Source: Puccinia triticina (Eukaryota; Basidiomycota; Pucciniomycetes; Pucciniales; Pucciniaceae). Taken from it: a stretch of 64,000 nucleotides of DNA. Of this stretch, positions 46,754 to 56,491 are shown piece after piece (the first letter of the stretch is position 1; every line of letters starts with the position of its first letter). The notes beneath the pieces are model-generated. The model did no database searches. It saw nothing but the letters and a program-made list of their open reading frames with translations, and was not told the DNA's origin. Where the stretch lies: the NCBI RefSeq assembly GCF_026914185.1, contig NC_070574.1, forward strand, positions 4,058,501-4,122,500, in the 5' to 3' direction. Made by a program: the position numbers and the translations under genes.

Positions 46754-47229
46754 CAACAGTGGGTCAGCTACGCTACCATAGCTGTTAGTGTAGCGTAGCG
46801 CAGCGCAAATGCGTTATTTTTTAGCGTAGTGTTAGCGCAATCGCGCGCATCTGCGCTAACGCTACGCGCACAGGTTGCAAAGCTGTTTTAGCTTTTAGCG
46901 TAGCGTTAGCGCAGATTCGCGCAATGGCGCTAACGCTAAGCACGCAGGGCGCAAAAGAGCGTTTGCTACGCTGCGCTACAGCGCTTTTTGAGGCAAAAAA
47001 GGCCTTTTTTCCGTGAAAAGCGCCTTAGCGCAACGTAACGCAGCGTAGCGGGTGTAGTGTAGCGCTAACACTGAACAAAAATTGGTGTGCTGTTAGAGCC
47101 GCTGAAAATTAGCGCAGCATAGCGGCGCTAACAGCGCGCTAACGCTATTCAAAAAAGGCCAGCGCTTTTTGCCGCTACGCTAAACGTTAGGGCTGAAATA
47201 GCGTAGTTTAGCGTAGCGGCCCACTGTTG
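46754..47229 (-). mobile_element. hAT-type MITE with GCGCTA core, copy 2
   Basis: CAACAGTGGGTCAGCTACGC at 46754 and a right end CGGCCCACTGTTG at 47229. The whole element is the reverse complement of 37371-37835 with many substitutions. The flanks TGCATGACT and TGCATGTACT are similar but not a clean 8-bp duplication. Confidence 0.8.
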
Positions 47230-47449
47230 CTTGCATGTACTGTTGCAAGTTGGTTTTCAAGGATATTCCTCAGCACCAACATTCAAAAAAACCTTCAAGC
47301 AGGTTTGGGGGGTGTAGTACAATGTGACTTGCATGCACTTTTGCAACTCAGTGTTCAAGAATGAACTTGAACACTGACTTGCAAAAGTGCATGCAAGTTG
47401 GATCTGGGCAACTTTTAAACCCCCTAGTAAAGGCCCACCGTTGTTTGTT
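47230..47449. repeat. Palindrome related to the GGGGGTTT ends
   Basis: 47320-47400 is a near-perfect hairpin: GACTTGCATGCACTTTTGCA and its complement TGCAAAAGTGCATGCAAGTT around AAGAATGAACTT. It ends AACTTTTAAACCCCCTAG (47410-47427), resembling the ends of the 151-bp MITEs. Possibly a further foldback member of that family. Confidence 0.5.
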
Positions 47450-47639
47450 AGGGGGTTTCAAAGTTAAAAATCAGGTTGTGCAGGTCCCAGGAATCAGGAA
47501 AAAAATGGACCTGGAACCTCTCCTGCGGACCTGATTTCCTTCTTCGAAAAAGGCTCCAGGAGATCAGGTCCAGGAGCAGGAAAAAGGTCAGAAACACCCC
47601 CTCAAGGGTGTTTTCACCTATCCCCGATAACAGGCCCCC

Positions 47640-48118
47640 ATACCGGCCATTGAGTGTGAGCCAGCAAACATTACCACGCACGCAACTCAATGACCGGTTG
47701 GGTCTCAACCAGCCATCAAGAGACACAACACTCAATGGCCAGTTGGGTCTGTACCAGCCATTGAGTGACACAACACTCTATTTCCGGGTAGGTTTGCACC
47801 GGCCATTGAGTGAGACAACACTTGATGACTGGTCAGGTCTGTACCGGCCATTGAGTGAGACAACACTCAATGGCTGTTTGGGTCTGTACCGGCCATCGAG
47901 TGAGACAACACTCAATGGCCGGTTGGGTCTGTAAGCCATTGAGTGACACAACACTCAATGGCCAGTCGGGTATGTACCAGCCATTGAGTGACACAACACT
48001 CAATGGCCAGGTGGGTTTGTACCGGCCATTGAGTGAGACAACACTCAATGGCTGTTTGGGTCTGTACCGGGCATTGAGTGAGACAACACTTGATGGCTGT
48101 TTGGGTCTGTACTGGTGT
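47640..48118. repeat. 45-bp palindromic minisatellite, block 1
   Basis: About ten units of 45 bp (ACCGGCCATTGAGTGAGACA, then ACACTCAATGGCTGGTTGGG, then TCTGT). Each unit contains the palindrome CCATTGAGTG..ACACTCAATGG. The period is 15 codons, so repeated peptides appear open on both strands; I read these as non-coding. Confidence 0.9.
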
Positions 48119-49367
48119 AAAGCTCAAAAGTGTTCCTGAGAACCTTTTGCTGAGTGCAGAAAGGGATGAATGAGGTTACCTCTGCCTTTCCTGGGTCACT
48201 AGACACTAAAACAAGCCCCCCAATCTACCATTGGAAGGTTTATGTAGTGATAGTGGAGGTGTATCAAAAGATAGCCTACGTCGAACAAGTGGCTTAGGGG
48301 ATATGGGTGATGTAGCTGGTGCTGAGTGAGTTGTAAGTTGATATGGTCCGTGTGTTGCCGCAAAAAGGGGGGTGTGGAACACCCTGACAGAGGGGTTAAC
48401 GGTGATTGAGTGATGTAAAAGAGTTGTGATATGTATGTAATTGTTATGTAATAAGGCTAAAACCACAATATAGTGGGGGCTAATACTGTAGAGTGAGCAA
48501 GTGTTGTACTGTTATGGGGTAAGCTGAGTGCAAGTAGTTTGCTGAGAGAAATTACAACTGGGGGGAGGAGAGCCTCCTTAAATAGAAAAGAGTGAGGGAT
48601 TTTAGCTCCAGGGGAACCAGGGAATGAGGGATTTTAGCTGCCCTGAGCTGTCAAATGAGGGATTTTGGCTGGTGGTACAGCCTAGATGAGGGAATTTAGC
48701 CCGATTGTCAGGTCACATGATGTAATGATGAGGGAATTTAGCTGGCGAGAAAGTGGAGGTGAGCGGTTTGAGTTTGGCCTATGATGTCATTGACATGTGA
48801 TGTCATTGGGTCATCTGATCATCTGTACTGCTCCTGTCTGTCACCTGCTGTCAAATGATGTCATGTGTAAGCTGCATGAGGGGTTCTTGCTAGCTTGACA
48901 CCTGCATGAACGGCAGCCCCTATTACACTAGTCTGCATGCACCTGCATAAGACTGCATAAGCCTGCATAAGCCTGCATCTAGTGTGCATGACACTGCATG
49001 ACACTGCATGACACGTGCATAACACAATGTAATGAGTGCAGCTGATGAGGTAAAGCATATGTAAAGGGTAGACAAGTGTCAGAGTGGCCCATGTAACGGA
49101 TTACATGGTCCTGGGTAAGGGTGGTTCATGTAACGGATTACATGACCTGAGTATGATGTTTTGTGTGTATGAAACTGACTGATGGTATCTTGAAGGGGTT
49201 GTATCTTTTGATCCAGAGGGGTTAAGGCGTGTTGTCCATGGTGTCTTGTGTAGTTTTAGCCGTAGAATCCAGTGGTACCGCCGTGTTGGTTGATTTGTGA
49301 GTGTACATATGAGAAAATGGAAAATTTTGAAATGGGCTAGATGGGTAACCATAAAGCATACCACACC

Positions 49368-49595
49368 GGCCATTGAGTGAGACAACACTTGATGGCTGGT
49401 TGGGTTTGTACCGGCCATTGAGTGAGACAACACTTGATGGCCAGTCGGGTCTGTACTGGCCATTGAGTGATGTGTCACTTGATGGCCGGGTGGGGTTGTA
49501 CCGGCCATCAAGTGACACAACACTTGATGGCTGGTCAGGTCTGTGCCCGCCATCAAGTGACACAGCACTCAATGGCCGGTTGGGCCTGAACCGGC
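49368..49595. repeat. 45-bp palindromic minisatellite, block 2
   Basis: About five units of the same 45-bp repeat and same orientation as 47640-48118, here often with ACACTTGATGGC. Both blocks are inside the 2.8 kb element, about 220 and 660 bp from its two ends. Confidence 0.9.
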
Positions 49596-49773
49596 CTTGC
49601 GGGGGCACTATTGAGTTTGATTTGAATACAGCAATGTGTAACCGCTGTGTACACGTCCTTCCGGGACCCCGGTGGTAAGGGACAAAAGGGATTTGTGCCC
49701 AAATTTTTGCAGGTTGAGAACTCCTGGGTGCAAGATCAGGAGATTCTTGCATTTGGGGGCGTTCAAAGTAGCT

Positions 49774-50156
49774 CACTACCAACCTTACCTGATATCCAGT
49801 AGGGGATATTTGGTAAAATATGAGGGATGTCCAGTATACATCATTTTATGTTCTGTAAAGTGTTTTTGAATGTCTGAAAACTTTCTGTAAATTCTCCGTA
49901 ACTTTTCCGTAAATTCTTAACTTTTCTGTAACTTTTCTGTAAATCCTTAACTTTTCTATAACTGTTGTTCAAATGAGAAGTCCCCCTGTAATAATACTGT
50001 AAGTCACAGAAAACTTACAGAAATCACACATCAAGTTACAGAAAATTTACAGAAACCATGAAACAATTTACAGAACAAAAAAAACTATACTGCATATCCC
50101 TTATATTTTACCAAGTAATAGTATCCCCTGCTGGATATCAGGTAACGTTGGTAGTG
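49774..50156. mobile_element. 383-bp foldback element nested in the 2.8 kb element
   Basis: Left arm CACTACCAACCTTACCTGAT, ATCCAGTAGGGGATA; right arm reversed CACTACCAACGTTACCTGAT, ATCCAGCAGGGGATA. Internal arms of repeated CTGTAACTTTT / AAAAGTTACAG-type motifs make it almost fully self-complementary. No open frame. Confidence 0.75.
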
Positions 50157-50421
50157 TAGAGCCCCCAGGTTGGTGTTTTTGGCAGTGATTTTTTTTCCTG
50201 GAGATCGGACCTGATTGAGTTCCTGCGCAACCTGATTTCAACTTTGAAACCCCCTGTTGTGCAAGCTCGTTCTGGTTTTAGAGGCAGACTCGGGCCTCAT
50301 GTTGGGTCGGGCCAGATTAACAGAAGGCCGGGGCGCGGGCCGCTGCCCGGACCAAGTCCTATCTGTATGCTGCACTCTATTCGTCATCAAAAGATCACCT
50401 CGACAACAACGAACCTGCGTA

Positions 50422-51077
50422 ATGCAAGTCACGATCAAGTCCTTCCATCCGGTGGCACACTGGAAATGGAATCTCGAGAACTCGAAACCGATTGATCCAA
50501 ACCACGAGCCAGAAACCTTACCGGGGATATTGAACACGCCTGCAGATTTTTCCAAGGATGACTCGAACGGGAGTACTCTGACTAGCGATAACTTGATAGG
50601 AGTAGCAGCAAACCCGATAATCGAAGATGAGGAGGATGAAGACCTTTGCGGGATCTGTCAGGTCGCTTTCGAAGGTTGTTGTCCTGATTGCAAAGTGCCT
50701 GGTGATGATTGTCCACTCAGTTTGTCAAACACTTTTGTCTTCCTCATCTCATTATCACCGCTCTTCCGCTTCCCGCTGAAAACTTGGACACGCCTTTTAT
50801 CACTCTTTATGATCGTTATTTTGTTTACTTCTATTCATGCTTCCTATGGCAAATTCACCGTTCAGTTTGGGGCGAGTGTACTCATATCTTCCACATGCAC
50901 TGTCTACTGAAATGGATCGCCCAGGAGTCCAGTAAACAGTCCTGTCCGATGGATCGCCGACCGTGGGGTGAGTGAGACACATTGAAGCGACTTGTTCGCC
51001 AACTTACCAATTACTGACCATAATGGGAGGTTCATTTGTCACTCTCAGTTACTGCTGGTGGACATGCTGAAACTTAG
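50422..51077 (+). CDS. APC11: Anaphase-promoting complex RING subunit Apc11
   Basis: Catalytic RING-H2 subunit that binds the E2 enzymes of the APC/C ubiquitin ligase. Three exons (50422-50719, 50866-50967, 51049-51077) sum to 143 codons. The N-terminus MQVTIKSFHPVAHWKWNLEN aligns with the MKVKI..VA.W.W start of Apc11. The RING follows: DLCGICQVAFEGCCPDCKVP, GDDCPLIWGECTHIFHMHCL, LKWIAQ, then SCPMDRRPW. Between WNLEN and DLCGIC lies an acidic insertion of about 55 residues absent from the compact yeast and human proteins. The last zinc ligand position is Asp (CPMD) instead of Cys; I recall the same in fission yeast Apc11. Final intron splits the Gly after RRPW and leaves a short tail VTAGGHAET. 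Confidence 0.9.
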
Positions 51078-51793
51078 CTGCTTCGCAACACTGGCCGACC
51101 TGTTACGGGTTCGGCGAATATACCTACGTTGTTCTCCAATGGAATGAAATACGGGTTCACCGTTTTTCAAGTGGAGGACTTGCCGTCAATCTGCAGCCTT
51201 TCCATCGACTGTAATATCCCCTACATCGTTGTCGAGCATGAAGAATTTCATAAGCTCCTTCGACTCTGCAACCCGGAAACTAAGGGGCTACTTTGTGGAG
51301 CCGACATCTTGGCTTCTTCCATTTGTGCAATATTTCAACCAGAGTCCTCCGGGAGCAGCTACGCAAAACCCAGTCCCAAATCAGCCTAACCTGCGACACT
51401 TGGACTTCTCCTAGCAACCAATCAGGTGACAGCACACTGGATTGATAATAAATTCTCTCTTTGATCAATAGTTCTAGCTGCTCGGATTGTTGAGGGAAGT
51501 CACGCTGGAATCAATCTAGGGAAGCATTTAGTAGAGGTACTTAACTCTTTTAGCATTACAAACAAGATAATCTGCATCATGGCCAACAACGCGGCAAACA
51601 ATCATGCAATGGGCTCCTATATCTCAACTCAGATGCCGTTCAACAATGGAAATTGCCTGCTTGGCTTGATGGTACGAGAACTAGGAACTGTGAGAGTACC
51701 TAGGTCCATGAGCGCAAGGGGGAGCGGACTGTTCTGTGGCAGACCGGGAGGTCAGTCAAAGAAGAGAGAGGTCCGAGTGGTTGCCGCAGACTA
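51078..51793 (+). pseudogene. hAT-type transposase remnant
   Basis: Directly downstream of APC11. Fragments in order: SIDCNIPYIVVEHEEFHKLL, RLCNPETKGLL; then, after a frame change near 51345, REQLRKTQSQISLTCDTWTS, PSNQ; then VTAHWIDNKFSL[stop]SIVLAAR, GINLGKHLVEVLNSFSITNK and IICIMANNAANNHAM. These match the hAT order (PFxxVExxxFxxLL, LTxDxWTSPN, TAHWID, DNASNN-like). The TGA at 51462-51464 fits CGA>TGA. No C-terminal dimerisation domain follows. A decayed copy of a different hAT lineage from that at 1-3985. Confidence 0.8.
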
Positions 51794-52504
51794 AGAGCAA
51801 GTGGAGAGCTATATGAAGTCAGCACGGCCTACTTCGCCTTTCTCTCACATTCCAGCTCAACCAGTCTCGCCTCCACCTCACTACAATTCATTTGCGCAAC
51901 AAGCACGGCAAATCAATCAGTTTCACTTTATTAACTCTATTACTTTATAATTCTTTTTAGTGAACAATATTATGCAATGGTCGACCAACCAAATGTCACG
52001 CGAGCTTCAACGGCAGCAGCAAAGAAGTCAAAATCCTCGTCAAGTGGGAAGGACGCGAATGACGTACATAAGGCATTGGTACCGTTACCAATAGTTAGTG
52101 AGGAAAGCAACGCAACTGGTAAGTAGCTGAAAGTACCATAGACTGTCGAGTGTAACTCCAGAAATTGGGAATAAATACCAAACAACTGTGAGATTCTCCA
52201 GGAAAAAGGATACTGAAACTGAATTTGGGTTTTTACATATATTCTGTTAAAGATGGTAGAACGGATCCAGGAGATGTACCTGTTGATAACTGTGTCGATG
52301 ATCCTTTGGTGTTCAATGACAAATATGAAAACCCAAGTGGGAAGGACAGAGAAAAGCCTATTGAACCGGAGCTCATAGAGTATATGAAAGCCGCACCAGG
52401 TTAGTAATCAACATGACTTATTCTACCTTACGGGAGATAAGTATTGATGTGTTGTGATAATTTAAAATATATTAGATACAGAAAAAACCCCTGTTGATCC
52501 AATA

Positions 52505-52635
52505 GGACGGTTCACGTAGGGATTTTTTAACCCTGCTGATGTTATAAATCAGCAAGCCTTCCCAGCCAAATTGGCTGGGACCGTGGGATAAACTTTATTT
52601 TGGTCTTGCTGATTTTGGCCCTACGTGAACTGTCC
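52505..52635. mobile_element. 131-bp MITE in an intron of the unidentified gene
   Basis: GGACGGTTCACGTAGGG at 52505 and, reversed, GGACAGTTCACGTAGGG at 52635 (16 of 17 match). TA lies directly outside both ends (52503-52504 and 52636-52637), or AAT if one base is added to each end. It sits between the donor at 52400 and the acceptor at 52654, so the host frame is kept. Confidence 0.8.
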
Positions 52636-53274
52636 TAATATCTGTGTTGTTAGAACAAGCTTTAGCCACCCAATTAGGTGGACGCACGGAAATGGCAAAC
52701 ATATTCATGAAGGCCATACAAGACTTAGGATCTAAGAAACCAAGCAGTATTGATCCAATATCTGTGGAGCCAGAAAGAGAGGTGAATGATGGCGGTCTAG
52801 ATTATGCAGAAGGCATTGACACATCTCATGATAATGTCGGCTACGCTCCATTCTTAGATGAAAACATCAAGAAGCTTTGGGGTCCTCTCCCGTTAACAAC
52901 AGTGCAAGAGCTATGCTACAAAAAGCAGCAGCGTAGCAAAAGCGTAGCAGTTTTAGCCTTGCTTTGCTAAGCTTTTTGTAGCGGACTTGGCGCTTTGCTA
53001 TTTGCTACATTTTTTAAGGGAAAAAAAATTAAAGAAAATAGTGCGCTATTTTTAGCGCAGAGTAGCGGCAATTCGCTACGCTTCTTGCTATAGTAGCGGA
53101 AAAAACGCTACTGTAGCGATTTTGCTGCGCTACCATAGCACCATTCAAACATCAATACTGCACATCATAAAATGATGGAGGATTGATGTTTGTGTACTAT
53201 TTCTGGAATTTTCTACCAAAAGGCAGACATGCCCGCTACGCTTTTGGCACAAAACTTAATGGGAAGTTACGTTA

Positions 53275-54400
53275 CACTGCAAGAAAAACTCTAGAAACTG
53301 CTTGCAGTTGAGATGCAAGATCTCAAGGCAAGCTGTGCCTCATGCAAGAATCATGCACTGGTTGATTCAATTTCCATGCACATTGCATAATTTATGCAAG
53401 AGTCTAAGGTACAAAAAACTGAGTACAGGCTCCAAAATACTGAGTCAATACCTGTGCAAATTTCCCTTTCATGTGAAAATTCCCCTTTCATGTGAAAATT
53501 CCCTTTTCATGTGAAAATTCCCCTTTCATGTGCACATACCCCTTTCATGTGCACATACCCCTTTCATGTGCACATATCCCTTTTGTATGTATTCACCCCT
53601 TTCATAATGTGTACATATCCCTTCATGTGCACATACCCCTTTCATGTGCGTGTATCCCTTTCATGTGTAAGTATCCCTTTCATGTGCATGTATCCCTTAC
53701 ATGTACATGTATCCCTTTCATGTGTGTGCATCCCCTTCATGCGTGTGTATCCCTTTCATGTGAATGTCTATTCCCTTTCACAATGTGTACATACCCCTTT
53801 CATCATGCTTTCATGACCCTTTCATGTTCACATGTCCCCTTTGAGTTTTTTACATCCTTTTCAACCCTTTCATCATTCAGGTTTACATACCCCTTTGATG
53901 TTTACATATCCCTTTCATGTGCAAATACCCCTTACTGCACATACCCCTTTCATGCATACATACTTCTTTCACAATTACATACCCCTTTCATGCATTCATA
54001 CCCCTTTCATCATGTGTACATATCCCTTCTATGTGTTAATACACCTTTTCAAATTCCCCTTTCATGTGTACATATTCCTCTCATATGTACATGTCCCTTT
54101 CATGTGTACATACCCTTTTTATGTTATTCTGGCTGGATTCAATGGCACATGGAGTGTTTTCCAAAAGCAAATAAAAGGTTGCTCAGGGGGATGCTCATTT
54201 GCAAGGTTGAACATTTGTCTCAGCCTACTGCATGAGCATTACAGCATGTAATTAAGCATTGAGATGCTGGGCCCAAACAAGGTACACACTGAAGGTGCAC
54301 CAGCATGGAATTTGGGTGCTTGACTCCAGCTTGAGCTGAGGCTTGATTCAAGCTTGCTGCATCTCAACTGCAAGCAGTTTCTAGAGTTTTTCTTGCAGTG
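53275..54400. mobile_element. 1.1 kb PIF/Harbinger-like MITE carrying a minisatellite
   Basis: Perfect inverted ends of about 40 bp beginning CACTGCAAGAAAAACTCTAG on both sides. The 3-bp duplication TTA flanks it (53272-53274 and 54401-54403), typical of PIF/Harbinger. Removing it restores AAGTTACGTTATCCAGTTTG, which is the mirror of CAAACTGGATAACATAACTT at 54777-54796, i.e. the arm of the outer foldback. Confidence 0.85.
53463..54125. repeat. 18-bp minisatellite (CCCCTTTCATGTGCACAT)
   Basis: About 35 degenerate units of 17-19 bp, mostly CCCTTTCATGTGCACATA. Six codons per unit, which produces long artificial open frames (PFHVHI-type peptides). Lies inside the 1.1 kb MITE. Confidence 0.9.
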
Positions 54401-54788
54401 TTATCCAGTTTGCCTAGATTTCATTCAGTTATCCGGTCCTATGTGGTGTAAAATCCAACATAAATTAAATCTGTGGGTGTCAAGAGAAAGGTATAATTAT
54501 TTTTAGCAATATGGACCCCAATTTATTCCAAGGAAATCCTCTTTTTGATGTTAAAATAATGCTTTTGTGACCAAATATCAGTTATCTGGTCTAAGTTACC
54601 CAGATGACTGATTTTTGATCACAAAAGTGATATTTCAACATCAAAAATAGGAGTATCTTTGAAAGAAATTGGGACTATACTGTCAATCAGAATTCAGCCT
54701 TTCTTTTGACACCCACAGATCCAATTTATGTTGGATTTCACACCCCAGAGGACTGGATAACTAAATCACACCTAGGCAAACTGGATAA
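54401..54788. repeat. Long perfect-type hairpin inside the foldback element
   Basis: TTATCCAGTTTGCCTAG at 54401 pairs with CTAGGCAAACTGGATAA ending 54788; pairing continues with AATCCAACATAAATT..ATCTGTGGGTGTCAA on both arms for about 190 bp each. This is the central palindrome of the 2.2 kb element. Confidence 0.8.
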
Positions 54789-55531
54789 CATAACTTCCCA
54801 TTGTTGACAAAAGCGACCCGGTTTGCTACGCTTTTGGCGCTAAAAAGCGCTATTAGCACCAAAAAGCGTCAATTTTTCCGCTGCGCTATACTGTAGCAAA
54901 GCGGCAAAAAAAAGCGCTTTGCTATGCGCAGGCCAAAACTGCAGTAGCGGTTCTGGCGCTTTGCTACTGCTCAAAGTAGCGATTTTCCGCTAGCGCTAAC
55001 GCTACTCTGGATCCAAAGTAGTGTGTTTCCGCTTCGCTATGCAAAAGCGCTGCTTTTTGTAGCGAAGCGTAGCTCTTGCAGTGTTGCCGTTAACAATTTT
55101 CAATAAAATCTGGCAAGGTAACGCAATATCTTAGCATGTTGAGAAGCATCCAAAGAATGAAGAATCATCAGCAGTCACTAACTATAGGGGTTATTTGTTT
55201 GTGCCGGAATGGCACATGACTGATGCTCATTGGACGTTCAATCACAGGGATTTTGCTCAAACTCTGATTAACATGTACAACAATAAGAAGTTTGCCAACA
55301 AGCTTTTAGAACATAAGAAAAACGTCAATGAGATAACGGACACTAGGCATGATAGGCTTCAGATATGATATGATCATGCATCAAATCACTTTTTCAAGCC
55401 GAGTGAATGTCAACGGAATCCTCAAAATACCAGACATTTCTAAGATAAAAGAAGATGTTGTAGAAAGCTGCTACAATAATTGTCGTAATTTTGCAGAGTT
55501 GAATTGTGACAGCTCTGCTTATGAAGCTTAG

Positions 55532-56491
55532 GGAAAAAACCCCGTCAAAATAAGGGTTTTGGGCCCTAGCACTATAACTGTGCTGATGTAAACACTGGTA
55601 ATTTAAATTACCAAGCTTGTTACGTGGCAAATATGGCCACTACAAGGGTTTAAACACTCTGTAACAGAGGAAGGATTAATTATGTAATTAATAATATGTA
55701 ATTATGCATTACAGGGAATTACTTTGGCGTAAAAGTAGGTGGCAAGCGCTTAAACTGATTGGCTGCTTGACAGAGGTGGAGGTCTTACGGCAACTACTTA
55801 TAAGGATAAATCTTTAAATATGCTAATAAGGGATTTTTGATGATTTAAAGGGTTTGATCCAGTGGATTTTACGTGCTGGGGATGGTTTAAAAGGAAAAGG
55901 GGCTACAATAGTAGCAGGGGAGAATATTCACGGCAAACTTACGGTTTATGGGCAGTGAATGGTCTGGGGGATTTTTTCCTGAGGGCCAAACAGGCCTCTA
56001 TTTATAGAGGGGACTTCAGTGGGTGCAACAACTAAGTCCTTTTCACTGCCAGCATATTTGGCTAGGATGAAGTCATCCCAGTTTAACTGGGATGCACTCA
56101 ACCAATCTTAAAAGGGTTGATCTCAACCAATGAAATATAAAACCAAGGGGGGTCCCTTGGATTTGTGTTTCATCAGTTGAGATCAACCAAATTTAAATTG
56201 GTTGAGTGCATCCCAGTTTAACTGGGATAACCTCAGCCCAGCTAATTATGCCGGCAGTGTTTCTCCCCAAGGGAGTATCCTGAGGTGTAGCTGTGGGCAA
56301 ATTATTTGTATTATAATAGACTAATTTCCCTTACTCTGTCACATGACATGTTTATAACCAATTGTCATGTGAAAGAGCTTCAGTAGAATTCTAAATAATA
56401 CTTTCACCGGGTATTTTTACATGAGTAATATTACTCTTTAATGTAATACAGTTTATTTTTATGTACTTTTTTTATTTTACTAATTTTTTGT
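55532..56491. other. Intergenic with a perfect inverted repeat
   Basis: AT-rich, no gene. A 32-bp perfect inverted repeat (56075-56106 and 56197-56228) starts ATCCCAGTTTAACTGGGATG, so each arm itself begins with a 19-bp palindrome. The 90 bp between the arms holds further complementary blocks (GGTTGATCTCAACCAA, TTGAGATCAACC). Confidence 0.6.

Larger units (their letters stand above)
47450..50254. mobile_element. 2.8 kb element with GGGGGTTTCAAAGTT inverted ends
   Basis: Left end TAGGGGGTTTCAAAGTTAAA with AATCAGGTTGTGCAGG; the right end reversed reads CAGGGGGTTTCAAAGTTGAA with ATCAGGTTGCGCAGG, so about 35 bp of inverted repeat. TTGT flanks both sides as a possible weak target duplication. The first 16 bp match the ends of the 151-bp MITEs. 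It carries two 45-bp minisatellite blocks and a nested foldback (49774-50156). No transposase domain is seen, so non-autonomous. It stops 168 bp before the APC11 start. Confidence 0.75.
52898..55086. mobile_element. 2.2 kb hAT-type foldback element inserted in an exon
   Basis: Left end AACAGTGCAAGAGCTATGCT; right end reversed CAACACTGCAAGAGCTACGC. The 8-bp sequence CCGTTAAC flanks it (52890-52897 and 55087-55094), so removal rejoins GPLPLT to IFNKIW in frame. Its outer arms (to about 53260 and from 54800) are AGCG/CGCT-rich and self-complementary. Inside the left arm a second element (53275-54400) has landed. The end structure and duplication length match the 465-bp MITE at 37371-37835. Confidence 0.85.
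51977..55531 (+). pseudogene. Unidentified multi-exon gene, broken by nested insertions
   Basis: ATG 51977 opens MVDQPNVTRASTAAAKKSKS. Exons about 51977-52120, 52252-52399, 52655-52897 (EQALATQLGGRTEMANIFMK ... NIKKLWGPLPLT) and, beyond a 2.2 kb insertion, 55087-55531 (IFNKIWQGNAIS, HVEKHPKNEESSAVTNYRGY, VPEWHMTDAHWTFNHRDFAQ, FRYDMIMHQITF, KIPDISKIKEDVVESCYNNC). Junctions keep frame across both small introns and across the insertion. Damage: TAG at 55132-55134 (fits CAG>TAG), a one-base frameshift near 55345, and the insertion. The text resembles, from memory, a multicopy family of hypothetical proteins in rust genomes, possibly transposon-borne; I cannot assign a function. Confidence 0.6.

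Noticed and set aside
47476..48139. Long repeated open frames on both strands
   Set aside because: Product of the 45-bp (15-codon) minisatellite; no start context, no domain.
47640..49595. CRISPR-like array
   Set aside because: Units are contiguous with no unique spacers and the genome is eukaryotic; this is a minisatellite.
50257..50910. 217-codon frame starting upstream of APC11
   Set aside because: The conserved protein starts at the ATG at 50422; the upstream part lies against the end of a mobile element, and the 3' part reads into the first intron.
53492..54235. 247-codon open frame of PFHVHI-like repeats
   Set aside because: It is the translation of an 18-bp minisatellite inside a MITE; all three frames are similarly open.
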